NCBI GenBank assembly: GCA_001915925.1
Contig: MNRL01000011.1
Location: 1-63,791, forward strand
DNA length: 63,791 bases
Direction: 5' to 3'
DNA from: Clostridium sp. CAG:354_28_25
Lineage (GTDB): Bacteria; Bacillota; Clostridia; TANB77; CAG-508
The notes below the pieces were generated by a model. The model was not told where the DNA came from, searched no databases, and saw nothing but the letters and a program-made list of their open reading frames with translations. Positions 8,401 to 16,929 of the stretch are shown here, piece by piece. How positions within the stretch are numbered: position 1 is the first letter of the stretch; the number at the start of each line of letters is the position of its first letter. The position numbers were made by a program, and so were the translations under genes.

Positions 8401-9219
8401 TCATCTTAATTGTATAGCTCTCATTTGCATAAATTCATCAAAATTTATACCAAAATAATATTTGAAATTGGCCTCAAAACTATCTAAGACTAAAATATCT
8501 TTTCTAGATTTTTTGTCAAATTCAAAATGCATATATTGTGGTAAAAAATATTTAGCAGAATTTTCACTTTCTATTTTTTCTAAAAACAAGTCCCTATTGT
8601 TTTTATATACAGAAGAATGACCAGCTGTGCCATTTTTTTCGGTCTCTCTCATTCTAAATGTTTTTATTTGTGTTTCACGATAAAATTTAATATCTTTATC
8701 TGGAACATGAACAATACGAGTTGTATGTAATGATGAATAACCATTTTTTTTAGGTTCTGCTATATAATCTTTTCTTTTTCTAAAAAGTTCAGTTACATTT
8801 GGATCATGTGTAATTAAGAAATTTTCCATTTCGTAAGCTTTTTGAATTAGTAAATCTTCATCTGTTTTACCATCTACAGCTAAGATAATTATTTTGTCTC
8901 CAAATATATCTAAAGCTTCACCTTTTTTATCTAGTTTTTCCATATAGTTATGCTTAGATTTTACCCTAGACATTATATAAAAATCTACGTTTTTAAAAGC
9001 AGCTTGTAAACTTGCGTTTTCTGCTTCTAAGTTTTGTATATAATATTGAAGATACTCATTTACATATGTATCATATAACCTTACTAGATTATTTCTATTT
9101 TCTAAAGCTGTCCTTTGTTCTGGACTTAAAATAAATTGAGCAAGTCCAACTCTTTGCGCGGGAACAGCAAGAATCTCACTACTTTTATCAGATTCTAATG
9201 AGTTTGTCTTTTGAGACAA
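8401..9219 (-). CDS. Stand-alone RelA/SpoT-type nucleotidyltransferase (small alarmone synthetase-like)
   Basis: Likely (p)ppGpp-type synthetase without a hydrolase (HD) domain. In the central domain, RVKSKHNYMEKL (about 85-96), DIFGDKIIIL, RKRKDYIAEPKKNGYSSLH and ETQIKTFRMRE correspond in order to the conserved synthetase motifs, including the KDYI..PK.NGY.SLH signature. Flanks of about 80 residues at each end are unlike the short RelP/RelQ proteins. The frame opens at a GTG (9228), but an AGAGGTG ribosome site fits the TTG at 9219 with a 6-nt spacer, so I use 272 aa. GIR of the canonical motif is GDK here. A good promoter lies at 9262-9290. The product nucleotide is unknown. Confidence 0.78.
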   Translation of the reverse strand: MSQKTNSLESDKSSEILAVPAQRVGLAQFILSPEQRTALENRNNLVRLYDTYVNEYLQYYIQNLEAENASLQAAFKNVDFYIMSRVKSKHNYMEKLDKKGEALDIFGDKIIILAVDGKTDEDLLIQKAYEMENFLITHDPNVTELFRKRKDYIAEPKKNGYSSLHTTRIVHVPDKDIKFYRETQIKTFRMRETEKNGTAGHSSVYKNNRDLFLEKIESENSAKYFLPQYMHFEFDKKSRKDILVLDSFEANFKYYFGINFDEFMQMRAIQLR

Positions 9220-9261
9220 TGATATCACCTCTATAATAAAGTATATTTGCGCGCGAAGACT

Positions 9262-9290
9262 ATTATACCAAATTTTACTAAAAATAGCAA
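9262..9290 (-). promoter_or_regulatory. Predicted promoter of the RelA/SpoT-like gene
   Basis: On the minus strand a -35 TTGCTA (complement of 9285-9290) and a perfect -10 TATAAT (complement of 9262-9267) are spaced 17 nt apart, about 43 nt upstream of the TTG start. Confidence 0.6.
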
Positions 9291-9291
9291 T

Positions 9292-9322
9292 AAAAAAGGG
9301 TATAAATCGTTCGACCTATACC
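9292..9322 (-). terminator. Terminator of the 9337-9897 gene
   Basis: On the minus strand a 6-bp stem GGTATA/TATACC with a 12-nt loop is followed by CCTTTTTTATT. It is about 15 nt after the stop of the PF06541 gene. Confidence 0.6.
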
Positions 9323-9336
9323 TTCAAAATTCGACA

Positions 9337-9897
9337 TTATAATTTACCTAAATATTTTAAACTAGAAAAAATAGTATCTACAATTAAAATTATTGGCATT
9401 AAGTATATTAGGACTTTTAAAATATAGGTAGGAATAGCTGTTAATGATTTTTCTATTTTTTTAGAGAAAAATGGATGAATATGATTAATAAATAATAATC
9501 CGATAAATCCCCATACTATTGTGTAAAAGATACTAATTCTACCATTTAAATTAAAAAAGTCATATGTATAATCCCACCATTTAGCAGCAAAAATTGCATC
9601 TAGTGCAAAACCTACTACATATTCAAAGGCAGAGAAAATAAATGCTGAAGCAAAAAATAATTTAATAGAATTTTTTTTATATTGGCTAATAAACAAAATC
9701 ATTAAAATTGCTCCAAACCCATAAATAGGACAAATAGGACCAACTAAAAATCCACGGTTTGTGAAATGACCTAATACAAGTAATGAGTAGAATGTTTCCA
9801 TTAGCCATCCAATGAATGAGTATAGGAAAAAGTATAATATTATATATTGTGTATCTGTTAATTTCTTTTTTACAATTAAAGCTTTTGACGCTTCCAT
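9337..9897 (-). CDS. PF06541-type membrane protein (putative ABC transporter, CmpB-like)
   Basis: Integral membrane protein of 186 aa with about five hydrophobic segments. Motifs shared with its paralogue at 16930 are Y-S-F-I-G-W-L-M-E-T, RGFLVGPICPIYGFGA (about 48-63), AKWWDYTYDFFNLNGRIS (about 104-121) and a closing hydrophobic helix. These are the hallmarks of the PF06541 family, annotated as putative ABC transporter type IV; the transported substrate is unknown. The start codon directly follows a terminator-like hairpin (9898-9927) whose 3' arm holds the GGGGG ribosome site. It lies just downstream of ldh on the same strand. Confidence 0.82.
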   Translation of the reverse strand: MEASKALIVKKKLTDTQYIILYFFLYSFIGWLMETFYSLLVLGHFTNRGFLVGPICPIYGFGAILMILFISQYKKNSIKLFFASAFIFSAFEYVVGFALDAIFAAKWWDYTYDFFNLNGRISIFYTIVWGFIGLLFINHIHPFFSKKIEKSLTAIPTYILKVLIYLMPIILIVDTIFSSLKYLGKL

Positions 9898-9927
9898 AAA
9901 AAAACCCCCTATAACAAATGTAGGAGG
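9898..9927 (-). terminator. Terminator-like hairpin whose 3' arm is the ribosome site of the next gene
   Basis: On the minus strand the arms CCTCCTA and TAGGGGG (one T-G pair) enclose a 9-nt loop and run into seven Ts. The ATG of the PF06541 gene follows these Ts directly. It would stop ldh transcripts and, in any read-through RNA, hide the Shine-Dalgarno sequence. The same layout occurs at 34121, 50718 and 61765. Confidence 0.65.
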
Positions 9928-9935
9928 TAATATAT

Positions 9936-10844
9936 TTAAATTTCATTAATAGCATTTCGTATAATATTTGCACTAGTTTCGAATTTATGAATTTCCTCTT
10001 GGTTTAAAGTCATAATTCCAGTTTTTTCGACACCATTTATTCCAATAACAGAAGGTGTACTAATAAATATTTTTTGAACTGGGTCATAAGAAGAAACGCA
10101 TATAATCGCTTTTTCATCTGCTATGATTGCACTAGTTATTCTTGTTAAAGCAGAAGCTATTCCAAAACAAGTGTAATTCTTCTTTTGAGCAATTTTAAAA
10201 CCAAAGTTTCTTGTTTCGTCTTCTATATTTATCATATCTTCGTGTGATAGATAGTTAGAAATTGGTTCTAAACCGATTTTTGCATTGCTCCAAGGAACAA
10301 ACTGACTATTTCCATGTTCACCAATAACATAAGCATGTACGCTTTTTGGTGAAATATCAAGTTTATCTGCAATAATATTTTGGAGTCTTGCAGAATCTAA
10401 TGATGTTCCAGAACCAATAATTTTATTTGAATTTAGTCCTGAATATTGCCAAGTAAGATATGTCATAACATCTAGTGGGTTACCTGCGACAAGTATAATT
10501 CCATTAAACTTTGTAGTTGCAATACTTTTAACAATTTCTTTAAAGATATTACTTGCATTATGCAAATCTTCCATTCTAGATGAAATATTTGCTCTTTGGC
10601 TAACACCAGCTGTTATACATATAATTGATGCATCATTACATTCTTCATATGTTCCAAACTTGATTTTAGAAGAAGTGTTAGTAAGTGGTATACAATTTAG
10701 TAAATCTAATGCTTCCCCTTCAGCTTTTTGCATATTAATGTCTATTAATACGATTTCATGTATATTTATATTAGAACTTAAAAGTGAATAGGCATAACTA
10801 ACCCCAACGTTACCAGTACCTATTATAACTACTTTATTTTTCAT
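9936..10844 (-). CDS. ldh: L-lactate dehydrogenase family protein
   Basis: NAD-dependent 2-hydroxyacid dehydrogenase of 302 aa, likely reducing pyruvate to lactate in fermentation. The Rossmann motif GTGNVG is at 8-13. AGVSQRANISSRMEDL carries the active-site loop arginine, NPLDVMTYLTW matches the LDH NP(V/L)D segment, and GSGTSLDSAR plus IGEHGNSQFVPWS contain the catalytic Asp-Arg-His set. The usual GEHGDS has Asn in place of Asp. The ATG at 10844 follows TAGGAGG; 16 extra codons to 10892 are rejected. Malate dehydrogenase activity cannot be excluded from sequence alone. Confidence 0.85.
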   Translation of the reverse strand: MKNKVVIIGTGNVGVSYAYSLLSSNINIHEIVLIDINMQKAEGEALDLLNCIPLTNTSSKIKFGTYEECNDASIICITAGVSQRANISSRMEDLHNASNIFKEIVKSIATTKFNGIILVAGNPLDVMTYLTWQYSGLNSNKIIGSGTSLDSARLQNIIADKLDISPKSVHAYVIGEHGNSQFVPWSNAKIGLEPISNYLSHEDMINIEDETRNFGFKIAQKKNYTCFGIASALTRITSAIIADEKAIICVSSYDPVQKIFISTPSVIGINGVEKTGIMTLNQEEIHKFETSANIIRNAINEI

Positions 10845-10911
10845 TTGTAAGAGACCTCCTAATAATTTGTCTGCCAATATAGTATATAGCAAAATGGCTC
10901 TGCTGTAAAGA

Positions 10912-10945
10912 TATTAAGATAATTTTAATATATTATATCTTAATA
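10912..10945. promoter_or_regulatory. Perfect inverted repeat between ldh and the ABC operon
   Basis: Arms TATTAAGATA (10912-10921) and TATCTTAATA (10936-10945) are perfectly complementary across a 14-nt AT-only spacer. It lies in the divergent intergenic region about 15 nt upstream of the ABC promoter, so it could be an operator or an RNA hairpin. No cognate regulator is visible. Confidence 0.4.
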
Positions 10946-10959
10946 ATTCATAAATAGTA

Positions 10960-10988
10960 TTGCTAATAGAATAAAAAAATTGTACAAT
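10960..10988 (+). promoter_or_regulatory. Predicted promoter of the ABC exporter operon
   Basis: A -35 TTGCTA (10960-10965) and a -10 TACAAT (10983-10988) are 17 nt apart. The -10 lies inside the palindrome ATTGTACAAT (10979-10988), which could be a repressor site. The ATG at 11018 follows. Confidence 0.55.
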
Positions 10989-11017
10989 CATGAAAAATAT
11001 AAAAAAGGGGGATAACC

Positions 11018-11743
11018 ATGATTAAATTAGAAAATATTTCTAAGTCATATGTAAAAGGAAAAAAATCTGTAGATTCCCTAAACTTAGAAATAAAAGATGG
11101 AGAAATTTTTGGCTTTTTAGGTCCAAATGGTGCAGGAAAAACAACAACTATCAAGATGATTACAGGCATATTAAATGCTGATGAGGGAAGAATATTGGTA
11201 GATGATAAAGATATAAAAAAGGAGAGTATTTCTGCTAAGAAAACTATAGGCTTTGTGCCAGACACACCAGATATATTCTTAAAACTTAAAGGAATAGAAT
11301 ATTTAAATTTTATGGGAGATATTTATGAGGTCCCAAAAGAAATAAGAAAACAAAGAATAGAAGAATTAACAAAGAAATTTGAGATATATGATAATTTAAA
11401 TGAAGAGATGCAAGGCTATTCACACGGAATGCGTCAAAAAATAATATTATGTGGTGCTCTTTTAAATAATCCAAAAAACTGGATATTAGATGAGCCAATG
11501 ACGGGCTTAGATCCAAAGGCATCTTATGACTTAAAAGAAATGATGAGGAAACACGCAAAGGAAGGTAATTGTGTTTTCTTTTCTACACATGTTTTAGAAG
11601 TTGCAGAAAAATTATGTGACAGAGTAGGAATTATAAATAAGGGGAAATTAATTTTTGTTGGAACATTTGAAGAGATGAAGACAAAACTAAAAGACAATGG
11701 AACTTTGGAAGAATTATTCTTGGAGATTACACAAGATGAATAA
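11018..11743 (+). CDS. ABC transporter ATP-binding protein
   Basis: Cytosolic ATPase subunit of 241 aa. Walker A GPNGAGKT (35-42), signature YSHGMRQK (about 136-143, in place of the usual LSGGQ), Walker B WILDEP and the H-loop in FFSTHVLEVAEKLCD are all in order. It belongs to the CcmA/drug-type exporter ATPases. The ATG has a ribosome site in AAAAGGGGGAT. Its 3' end overlaps the permease start by 8 nt, so the two form an operon and probably one transporter. The substrate is unknown. Confidence 0.93.
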   Translation: MIKLENISKSYVKGKKSVDSLNLEIKDGEIFGFLGPNGAGKTTTIKMITGILNADEGRILVDDKDIKKESISAKKTIGFVPDTPDIFLKLKGIEYLNFMGDIYEVPKEIRKQRIEELTKKFEIYDNLNEEMQGYSHGMRQKIILCGALLNNPKNWILDEPMTGLDPKASYDLKEMMRKHAKEGNCVFFSTHVLEVAEKLCDRVGIINKGKLIFVGTFEEMKTKLKDNGTLEELFLEITQDE

Positions 11744-13376
11744 GATTAGTTCACTTACAAAAGTTCTCCTTAAAAATTCCTTCCAAAAATATAGTGAAAA
11801 TAATAAAAAAACAAGTCAAATAGGAAAAGTGATACTTTACGGAATTTTACTAGTCTATTTAATGGGAATATTTGGATTCCTTTCATATGGGTTAATTACA
11901 ACATTACAGCAAGTGCATCAAGAAGCAATGTTTATTGGAATATTTTTATTAGGACTAGCATTGCTTACAATAATACAATCAATTATATCAGCAACAAATG
12001 TATTCTATTTTTCAAAAGATTTAGATTACATTTTGCCATTACCATTAAAACCAAGAGAAATATTAATTTCGAAATTAAATGTAATATTAGTAACCGAATA
12101 TGTAATGGAGTTAATATTTGCGGTAGCCCCAATAACTGTTTATGGAATTCTTACATCAGCAGGGCCAATGTTTTATATAGTTTCATTATTGGTATTAATA
12201 ATATTTCCAATAATACCAATACTTATTGCAACTTTTATAATAATGGTAATAATGAGTTTTTCGAAAGGTGTAAAAAATAAAGATAGATTTAAACTTATAG
12301 CACCACTTTTAGGAATTACATTGGCTTTAGTACTTTCATTTGCTTTTTCTGGAACATCAGAATTAAGTGAAGCGGATTTATTAAAGGCATTAACACAAGC
12401 TAATAGTATGGTAGAAATGGTTAGTGATAGTTTACCTATTATAAAACCAGGAATTAATGCGATAGTAAATTCAAGTTTTATTGAATTTTTAAAATTGCTA
12501 GGAATTACAGCAATATGTTATATTGTATTTATATTAATAGGAAATAAACTTTATTTTAGAGGGGCAGTAGGAAATTTAGATTCAGGAGCAAAGAAAGGGA
12601 AAAATATTACTGGTAAAGATATAAAAATAAATTTAGTAGGGAAATCATATGTTGCTAAAGAATTTAAAATGTTATTTAAAAATCCGATATTTTTTGTGCA
12701 ATGCGTATTGCCATCTGTATTAATGCCAGTAGTATTTTTGGGAATATTTATTGTAAGTATAAATAGTAATAATTCACAAGAAGCAATAAGTGAATTCCAA
12801 AATGTATTAAGTGGTTTTATAGAGACTCCAATTGGATTGGCAGCAATTCTTGCGCTTACAGAATTTTTAACAAGTATGCTTTATATTGCTCCAACAGCTA
12901 TATCAAGAGATGGACAAAATGCAATATTTATGAAATATATACCTGTTCCATATTATAAACAACTAGTTTATAAAGGAATTCCGAATGTGGTTTTTGGAAC
13001 TATAACATCAATAATTGTTTTAGTATTTGTTTATGTAGTAGCAAAAACATCAATTTTATTTTTATTAACAGCTTTTGTATTAAATTTAGTTTTATTAATT
13101 TTACAAACAATATTAATGGAATTAGTTGATTTAAGAAAACCAAAATTAGAATGGTCAACTGAATATGCGGTAGTAAAACAAAATATGAATTTATTATGGC
13201 CTTTTGTATTAAATTTATTAGAAATTGGAATAATATTTATAGTATCTATACCATTAAGTTTTACAAATTATTTAATAACAGCTGTAATTTTAGCGTTGCT
13301 ACATATTATAATTACTTATTTTGTAAATAGATACATTTATAATAATCAAGCTAAATTATTTGACAAAGTAAGCTAG
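11736..13376 (+). CDS. ABC exporter permease, large membrane subunit
   Basis: A 546-aa polytopic membrane protein with about 12 hydrophobic segments in two blocks, roughly 27-270 and 315-540. Typical of the family is a DLDYILPLPLKPREILISKL-like stretch near 97-116, and a second block with FKMLFKNPIFFVQCVLPSV. The ATG at 11736 overlaps the ATPase stop and has a GGAG ribosome site at 11722-11725; the frame opens earlier at 11697 inside the ATPase gene. It presumably forms the membrane channel for the ATPase encoded upstream. The substrate cannot be told from sequence. Confidence 0.85.
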   Translation: MNKISSLTKVLLKNSFQKYSENNKKTSQIGKVILYGILLVYLMGIFGFLSYGLITTLQQVHQEAMFIGIFLLGLALLTIIQSIISATNVFYFSKDLDYILPLPLKPREILISKLNVILVTEYVMELIFAVAPITVYGILTSAGPMFYIVSLLVLIIFPIIPILIATFIIMVIMSFSKGVKNKDRFKLIAPLLGITLALVLSFAFSGTSELSEADLLKALTQANSMVEMVSDSLPIIKPGINAIVNSSFIEFLKLLGITAICYIVFILIGNKLYFRGAVGNLDSGAKKGKNITGKDIKINLVGKSYVAKEFKMLFKNPIFFVQCVLPSVLMPVVFLGIFIVSINSNNSQEAISEFQNVLSGFIETPIGLAAILALTEFLTSMLYIAPTAISRDGQNAIFMKYIPVPYYKQLVYKGIPNVVFGTITSIIVLVFVYVVAKTSILFLLTAFVLNLVLLILQTILMELVDLRKPKLEWSTEYAVVKQNMNLLWPFVLNLLEIGIIFIVSIPLSFTNYLITAVILALLHIIITYFVNRYIYNNQAKLFDKVS

Positions 13377-13394
13377 TAAACTAAGGAGGAAAAG

Positions 13395-14000
13395 ATGAAT
13401 ATAGGAATTGACCTTGATGGTGTATTAACTAATTTTAATGAATTTTGTATGAGTTATGGAACAAAATATGCTTCTGAAATAGGCAAGGGAAAGATTGTAA
13501 ATTCCAAAGGATATGAGAGTATAGAAATTTTTAGTTGGGATATGCAAACAGACATGCAATTTTGGGAAAAATATAACTCGAAGTATGCTGAAGAAGAGAA
13601 GCCTAGACCATTTGCAAAAGAAGTATTAGATAAACTTAAAGCAGATGGACATAATATATATATTATTACAGCGAGAGCTAGTGAATTTGAAGATATAGAA
13701 GCACAAAGTAAGATGCAGGATATGGTGAAAAATTGGTTTGTAAACAATGAATTATATTATGATGAATTAATTTTTTCTACAGTTAATAAATTAGAAAATT
13801 GTAGAGAAAATAACATAGATATAATGATAGAAGATAGTCCACACAACATAAAACAGCTTGCAGAGTTTTTGCCAATTATGTGTTTTGATACAAGATATAA
13901 TAAAGATTGTGAAGGTAGGAATATAATTAGAGTATATAGTTTTTATGATATATATGAAAAAATAAAAGAATTTGAAAAAACAAAGAATCCAACTGAATAA
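13395..14000 (+). CDS. HAD-type 5'-nucleotidase (NT5C-like)
   Basis: Predicted cytosolic 5'(3')-deoxyribonucleotidase-like phosphatase of 201 aa. The HAD motif I is GIDLDGVLTNF (4-14), motif II YIITAR (about 94-99) and the acidic motif IV IEDSPHN (about 143-149). The spacing and PR(P)FAKEVLDKLKADG region fit the NT5C family. AAGGAGG precedes the ATG. It follows the ABC permease by 18 nt, possibly in the same transcript. The stop codon lies in the loop of the shared terminator at 13983-14011. Confidence 0.8.
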   Translation: MNIGIDLDGVLTNFNEFCMSYGTKYASEIGKGKIVNSKGYESIEIFSWDMQTDMQFWEKYNSKYAEEEKPRPFAKEVLDKLKADGHNIYIITARASEFEDIEAQSKMQDMVKNWFVNNELYYDELIFSTVNKLENCRENNIDIMIEDSPHNIKQLAEFLPIMCFDTRYNKDCEGRNIIRVYSFYDIYEKIKEFEKTKNPTE

Positions 14001-14014
14001 GTTGGATTCTTTTG
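13983..14014. terminator. Bidirectional terminator between convergent genes
   Basis: A perfect 12-bp stem AAGAATCCAACT/AGTTGGATTCTT encloses a 5-nt loop that contains the stop of the nucleotidase gene. T-runs follow on both strands, so it can end both the nucleotidase and the Ca2+-ATPase transcripts. Confidence 0.8.
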
Positions 14015-14060
14015 TTGTGGGCTATGTTAAATTACTAATGAATGTGATGTTTCTATTGTG

Positions 14061-16709
14061 TTAAATAATAGTTAATTTAAATTTTCTCTTTATGAATTTA
14101 GTTATTTCTACTAGTATAACTGGCAATATAGATAATCCTATAGTTATAAGCCATTCTATTGGTTTTAACAAAGTTAAGCTAAATATATTTCTAACAATTG
14201 GAACAAATAAAATAATTAGTAATAATACGAATGAAGATGCAAGTGCAAAGAATAGATATTTGTTATGACCATTTCCTTTTGCAAAAATAGAGTCTGTATT
14301 AGATCGTTGGTTAAATGCGTGTAGCATTTGTGAAATTGCTAAAACGCAAAATGCCATAGTTTGACCTACAATATAGCTATCTGTAGTATATCCTATTAAA
14401 AATGCAGAAATTGTAGCAATTGTTATAAAAAGACCATGTAAAATGACTCTAGCAACTAATGATTTTTCAAAAAGAGTACCAGATTTTACAGGTTTTTCTT
14501 TCATTATGTTTTTGCTTGCTGGGTCAACACCTAATGCTAAAGCAGGAAGTGAATCTGTTGCTAAGTTTATACATAAAATGTGTATTGCAAGAATTGGTGG
14601 ATCCCAATTTAATAAAGTTGCAATAAATAATGTTAAAATTTCTGCAATATTACCAGCTAATAAAAATTGAATTACTTTTTGAATATTCTTATAAACTCTA
14701 CGACCTTCTTTTATGGCATAAACAATAGTAGTAAAATCATCATCTAATAAAATCATATCTGAAGCATCTTTTGCAACATCAGTACCATTAATACCCATGG
14801 ATATACCAATATCAGCTCTATTAAGTGCAGGTGCATCGTTTACACCATCACCAGTCATTGCAACGATTTCTCCGTTTCTTTTTAAAGAATTTACAATTCT
14901 TAATTTGTGGTTAGGAGATACTCTAGCAAAAACAGAAGTGTTTTCGACGATTTTGTCCAATTCATTATCAGTCATATTATCTAATTCTGCTCCAGTGATT
15001 GCGGTTGTATTTTCTTCATATATTCCAAGCTCTTTTGCAATAGCTTTTGCTGTAATTACATGGTCACCTGTAATCATAATGGTTCTAATTCCTGCATCTT
15101 TACACGTTTTTATAGAATTTGGAACTTCAAGCCTTGGTGGATCGATCATACCTACAATACCAATAAAAGTTAGATTATTTTCTATATTCTCATTTTCTGC
15201 TGGAACTTTATCAAGCATTTTTTTAGCAAAACCTAAAACTCTTAAAGCCTCAGAGGATAGAGAATTATTTACACTAAGTATTTTTTCTTTATATACAGTG
15301 GTTAAAGGTTCTATACCAGTAGTTGTAAGAACTGTATCACATACGCTTAAAAGCTCATCTAAAGCGCCTTTTACATATGCTGTTATAGTTCCTTCTATAT
15401 TGTGAACTGTAGTCATACGTTTTCTGTCAGAATCAAAAGGTTGTTCATAAAGTCTTTCATAGTTCCTTTCTAGCTCTTCTTGATTGATTTTAAAAAAATC
15501 TCTACCAAGCAGTAAAAGGGCACCTTCTGTTGGGTCACCAATAAGCATATTGTTATTTTTCTTATCAAATGTTGCATCATTACATAATAGACCAGAATAT
15601 ATTAGCTCTTTATATGATTCTTTATTTTGTATATTAGTTATAGTAATGGCAGAGCCAGCTAAAATGTCATCCATAGTGGCTAATTTTTTTACGACCATTC
15701 TATTTTGAGTAAGAGTTCCAGTTTTGTCAGAACAAATAACAGTACTACTACCAAGTGTTTCGACAGCAGGAAGTTTTCTAATTAAGGCATTTTCTTTTGC
15801 CATACGTTTTACTCCAAGAGCCATAACTATTGTGGCAGTTGCAGGTAAGCCTTCTGGTATTATAGAGATTGCAAGTGAAATCGCAGTCATAAATAATGGA
15901 AGAATAGGTCTTTTATAGAGTAGTCCAATTACAAATATAATTACACAAACGATTAAACCTACAATACTTAATGTTTTACCAACTGCAGAAAGTTTTCTTT
16001 TTAAAGGTGTATCAAATTCATCATTATTATTAAGAAGAGAGGCGATATGTCCAACTTCTGTATTCATACCTGTAGCAGTGACAACACCAATACCTCTACC
16101 ATAAGTAATGAGCGAAGATGTATATGCCATGTTAATTCTATCTGCTAAAAAGAAATCAGCAGATAAGACTTCATCAGCATCTTTTTCTACAGGAACGGTT
16201 TCACCAGTTAAAGCTGATTCTTGAATTTTTAAATTTGCACTTTCTAAAAGTCTCATGTCAGCTGGTACTACACTTCCTGCATCTAAAATTACAATATCTC
16301 CAACTACAATTTCAGAAGCTGGGATAATAACTTCTGTGTTATTTCTAATAACATGAGCTGTAGGAGCACTCATACTTTTTAAAGCTTCTATAGATGCTTC
16401 AGCCTTTTTTTGTTGAATAACACTAATAATTGTATTTAAGAAAACTATGAAGATTATTACATAGCCTTCTACAAATTCATCCAAAATAAAAGATAAAATA
16501 CTTGCTAAAATAAGAATTATAATCATAGGATCTTTTAGTTCATATAAAATCAATTTAAAAATACTTTTTCTTTTCTTTTTAGAAAGTTCATTAAGCCCAT
16601 AAATTTTTTGTCTACTGCGAATTTCTTCTTCACTTAATCCATAGTCCGAAGTTTTTAACTTTTCCAATACTTCTGACGAAGAAAGCGAATGCCAATTTTC
16701 TTGTTCCAA
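14061..16709 (-). CDS. Calcium-type cation-transporting P-type ATPase
   Basis: P2A-type ATPase that exports Ca2+ (or a related cation) across the cytoplasmic membrane. It is 882 aa from the TTG at 16709, preceded by AAAGGAG; the longer frame to 16745 would place the ribosome site inside the gene. Domains: N-terminal cation-ATPase segment, LTGET (about 166-170), PEGLPA in M4 (about 285-290), phosphorylation site DKTGTLT (D328), MTGDGVNDAPAL hinge, and the M6 segment NLATDSLPALALG. These transmembrane residues fit calcium ATPases such as Listeria LMCA1. It is single-gene and convergent with the nucleotidase. Confidence 0.93.
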   Translation of the reverse strand: MEQENWHSLSSSEVLEKLKTSDYGLSEEEIRSRQKIYGLNELSKKKRKSIFKLILYELKDPMIIILILASILSFILDEFVEGYVIIFIVFLNTIISVIQQKKAEASIEALKSMSAPTAHVIRNNTEVIIPASEIVVGDIVILDAGSVVPADMRLLESANLKIQESALTGETVPVEKDADEVLSADFFLADRINMAYTSSLITYGRGIGVVTATGMNTEVGHIASLLNNNDEFDTPLKRKLSAVGKTLSIVGLIVCVIIFVIGLLYKRPILPLFMTAISLAISIIPEGLPATATIVMALGVKRMAKENALIRKLPAVETLGSSTVICSDKTGTLTQNRMVVKKLATMDDILAGSAITITNIQNKESYKELIYSGLLCNDATFDKKNNNMLIGDPTEGALLLLGRDFFKINQEELERNYERLYEQPFDSDRKRMTTVHNIEGTITAYVKGALDELLSVCDTVLTTTGIEPLTTVYKEKILSVNNSLSSEALRVLGFAKKMLDKVPAENENIENNLTFIGIVGMIDPPRLEVPNSIKTCKDAGIRTIMITGDHVITAKAIAKELGIYEENTTAITGAELDNMTDNELDKIVENTSVFARVSPNHKLRIVNSLKRNGEIVAMTGDGVNDAPALNRADIGISMGINGTDVAKDASDMILLDDDFTTIVYAIKEGRRVYKNIQKVIQFLLAGNIAEILTLFIATLLNWDPPILAIHILCINLATDSLPALALGVDPASKNIMKEKPVKSGTLFEKSLVARVILHGLFITIATISAFLIGYTTDSYIVGQTMAFCVLAISQMLHAFNQRSNTDSIFAKGNGHNKYLFFALASSFVLLLIILFVPIVRNIFSLTLLKPIEWLITIGLSILPVILVEITKFIKRKFKLTII

Positions 16710-16844
16710 GTAAGAAACACTCCTTTCATAAATAAGTATAACCAAATTATAACAATACTAACAAAAAAATAAAATAAATATTGCAATTTATTAAATTTAT
16801 TATTAAGATAGGGGAAAGAAAAAAGAAAAGAGAGAAGAGAGAAG

Positions 16845-16873
16845 AGGGAAACAGGGACGTTCTTAAAATCCCG
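16845..16873. repeat. Partial GGGACGTTCC-type repeat
   Basis: Contains GAGGGAAACAGGGACGTTCT followed by TAAAATCCCGG, the right half of the repeat family. It lies in the 220-nt gap between the P-type ATPase start and the second PF06541 gene, which holds no gene. Confidence 0.6.
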
Positions 16874-16929
16874 GCATAGACAATAATTTATTAATATATA
16901 AAACAAAACAATAGTTAACGGAGGAATGA

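Noticed and set aside
14797..15405. 202-codon plus-strand frame opposite the P-type ATPase
   Set aside because: It is antisense to conserved ATPase motifs, with no ribosome site; the length comes from codon bias on the opposite strand.
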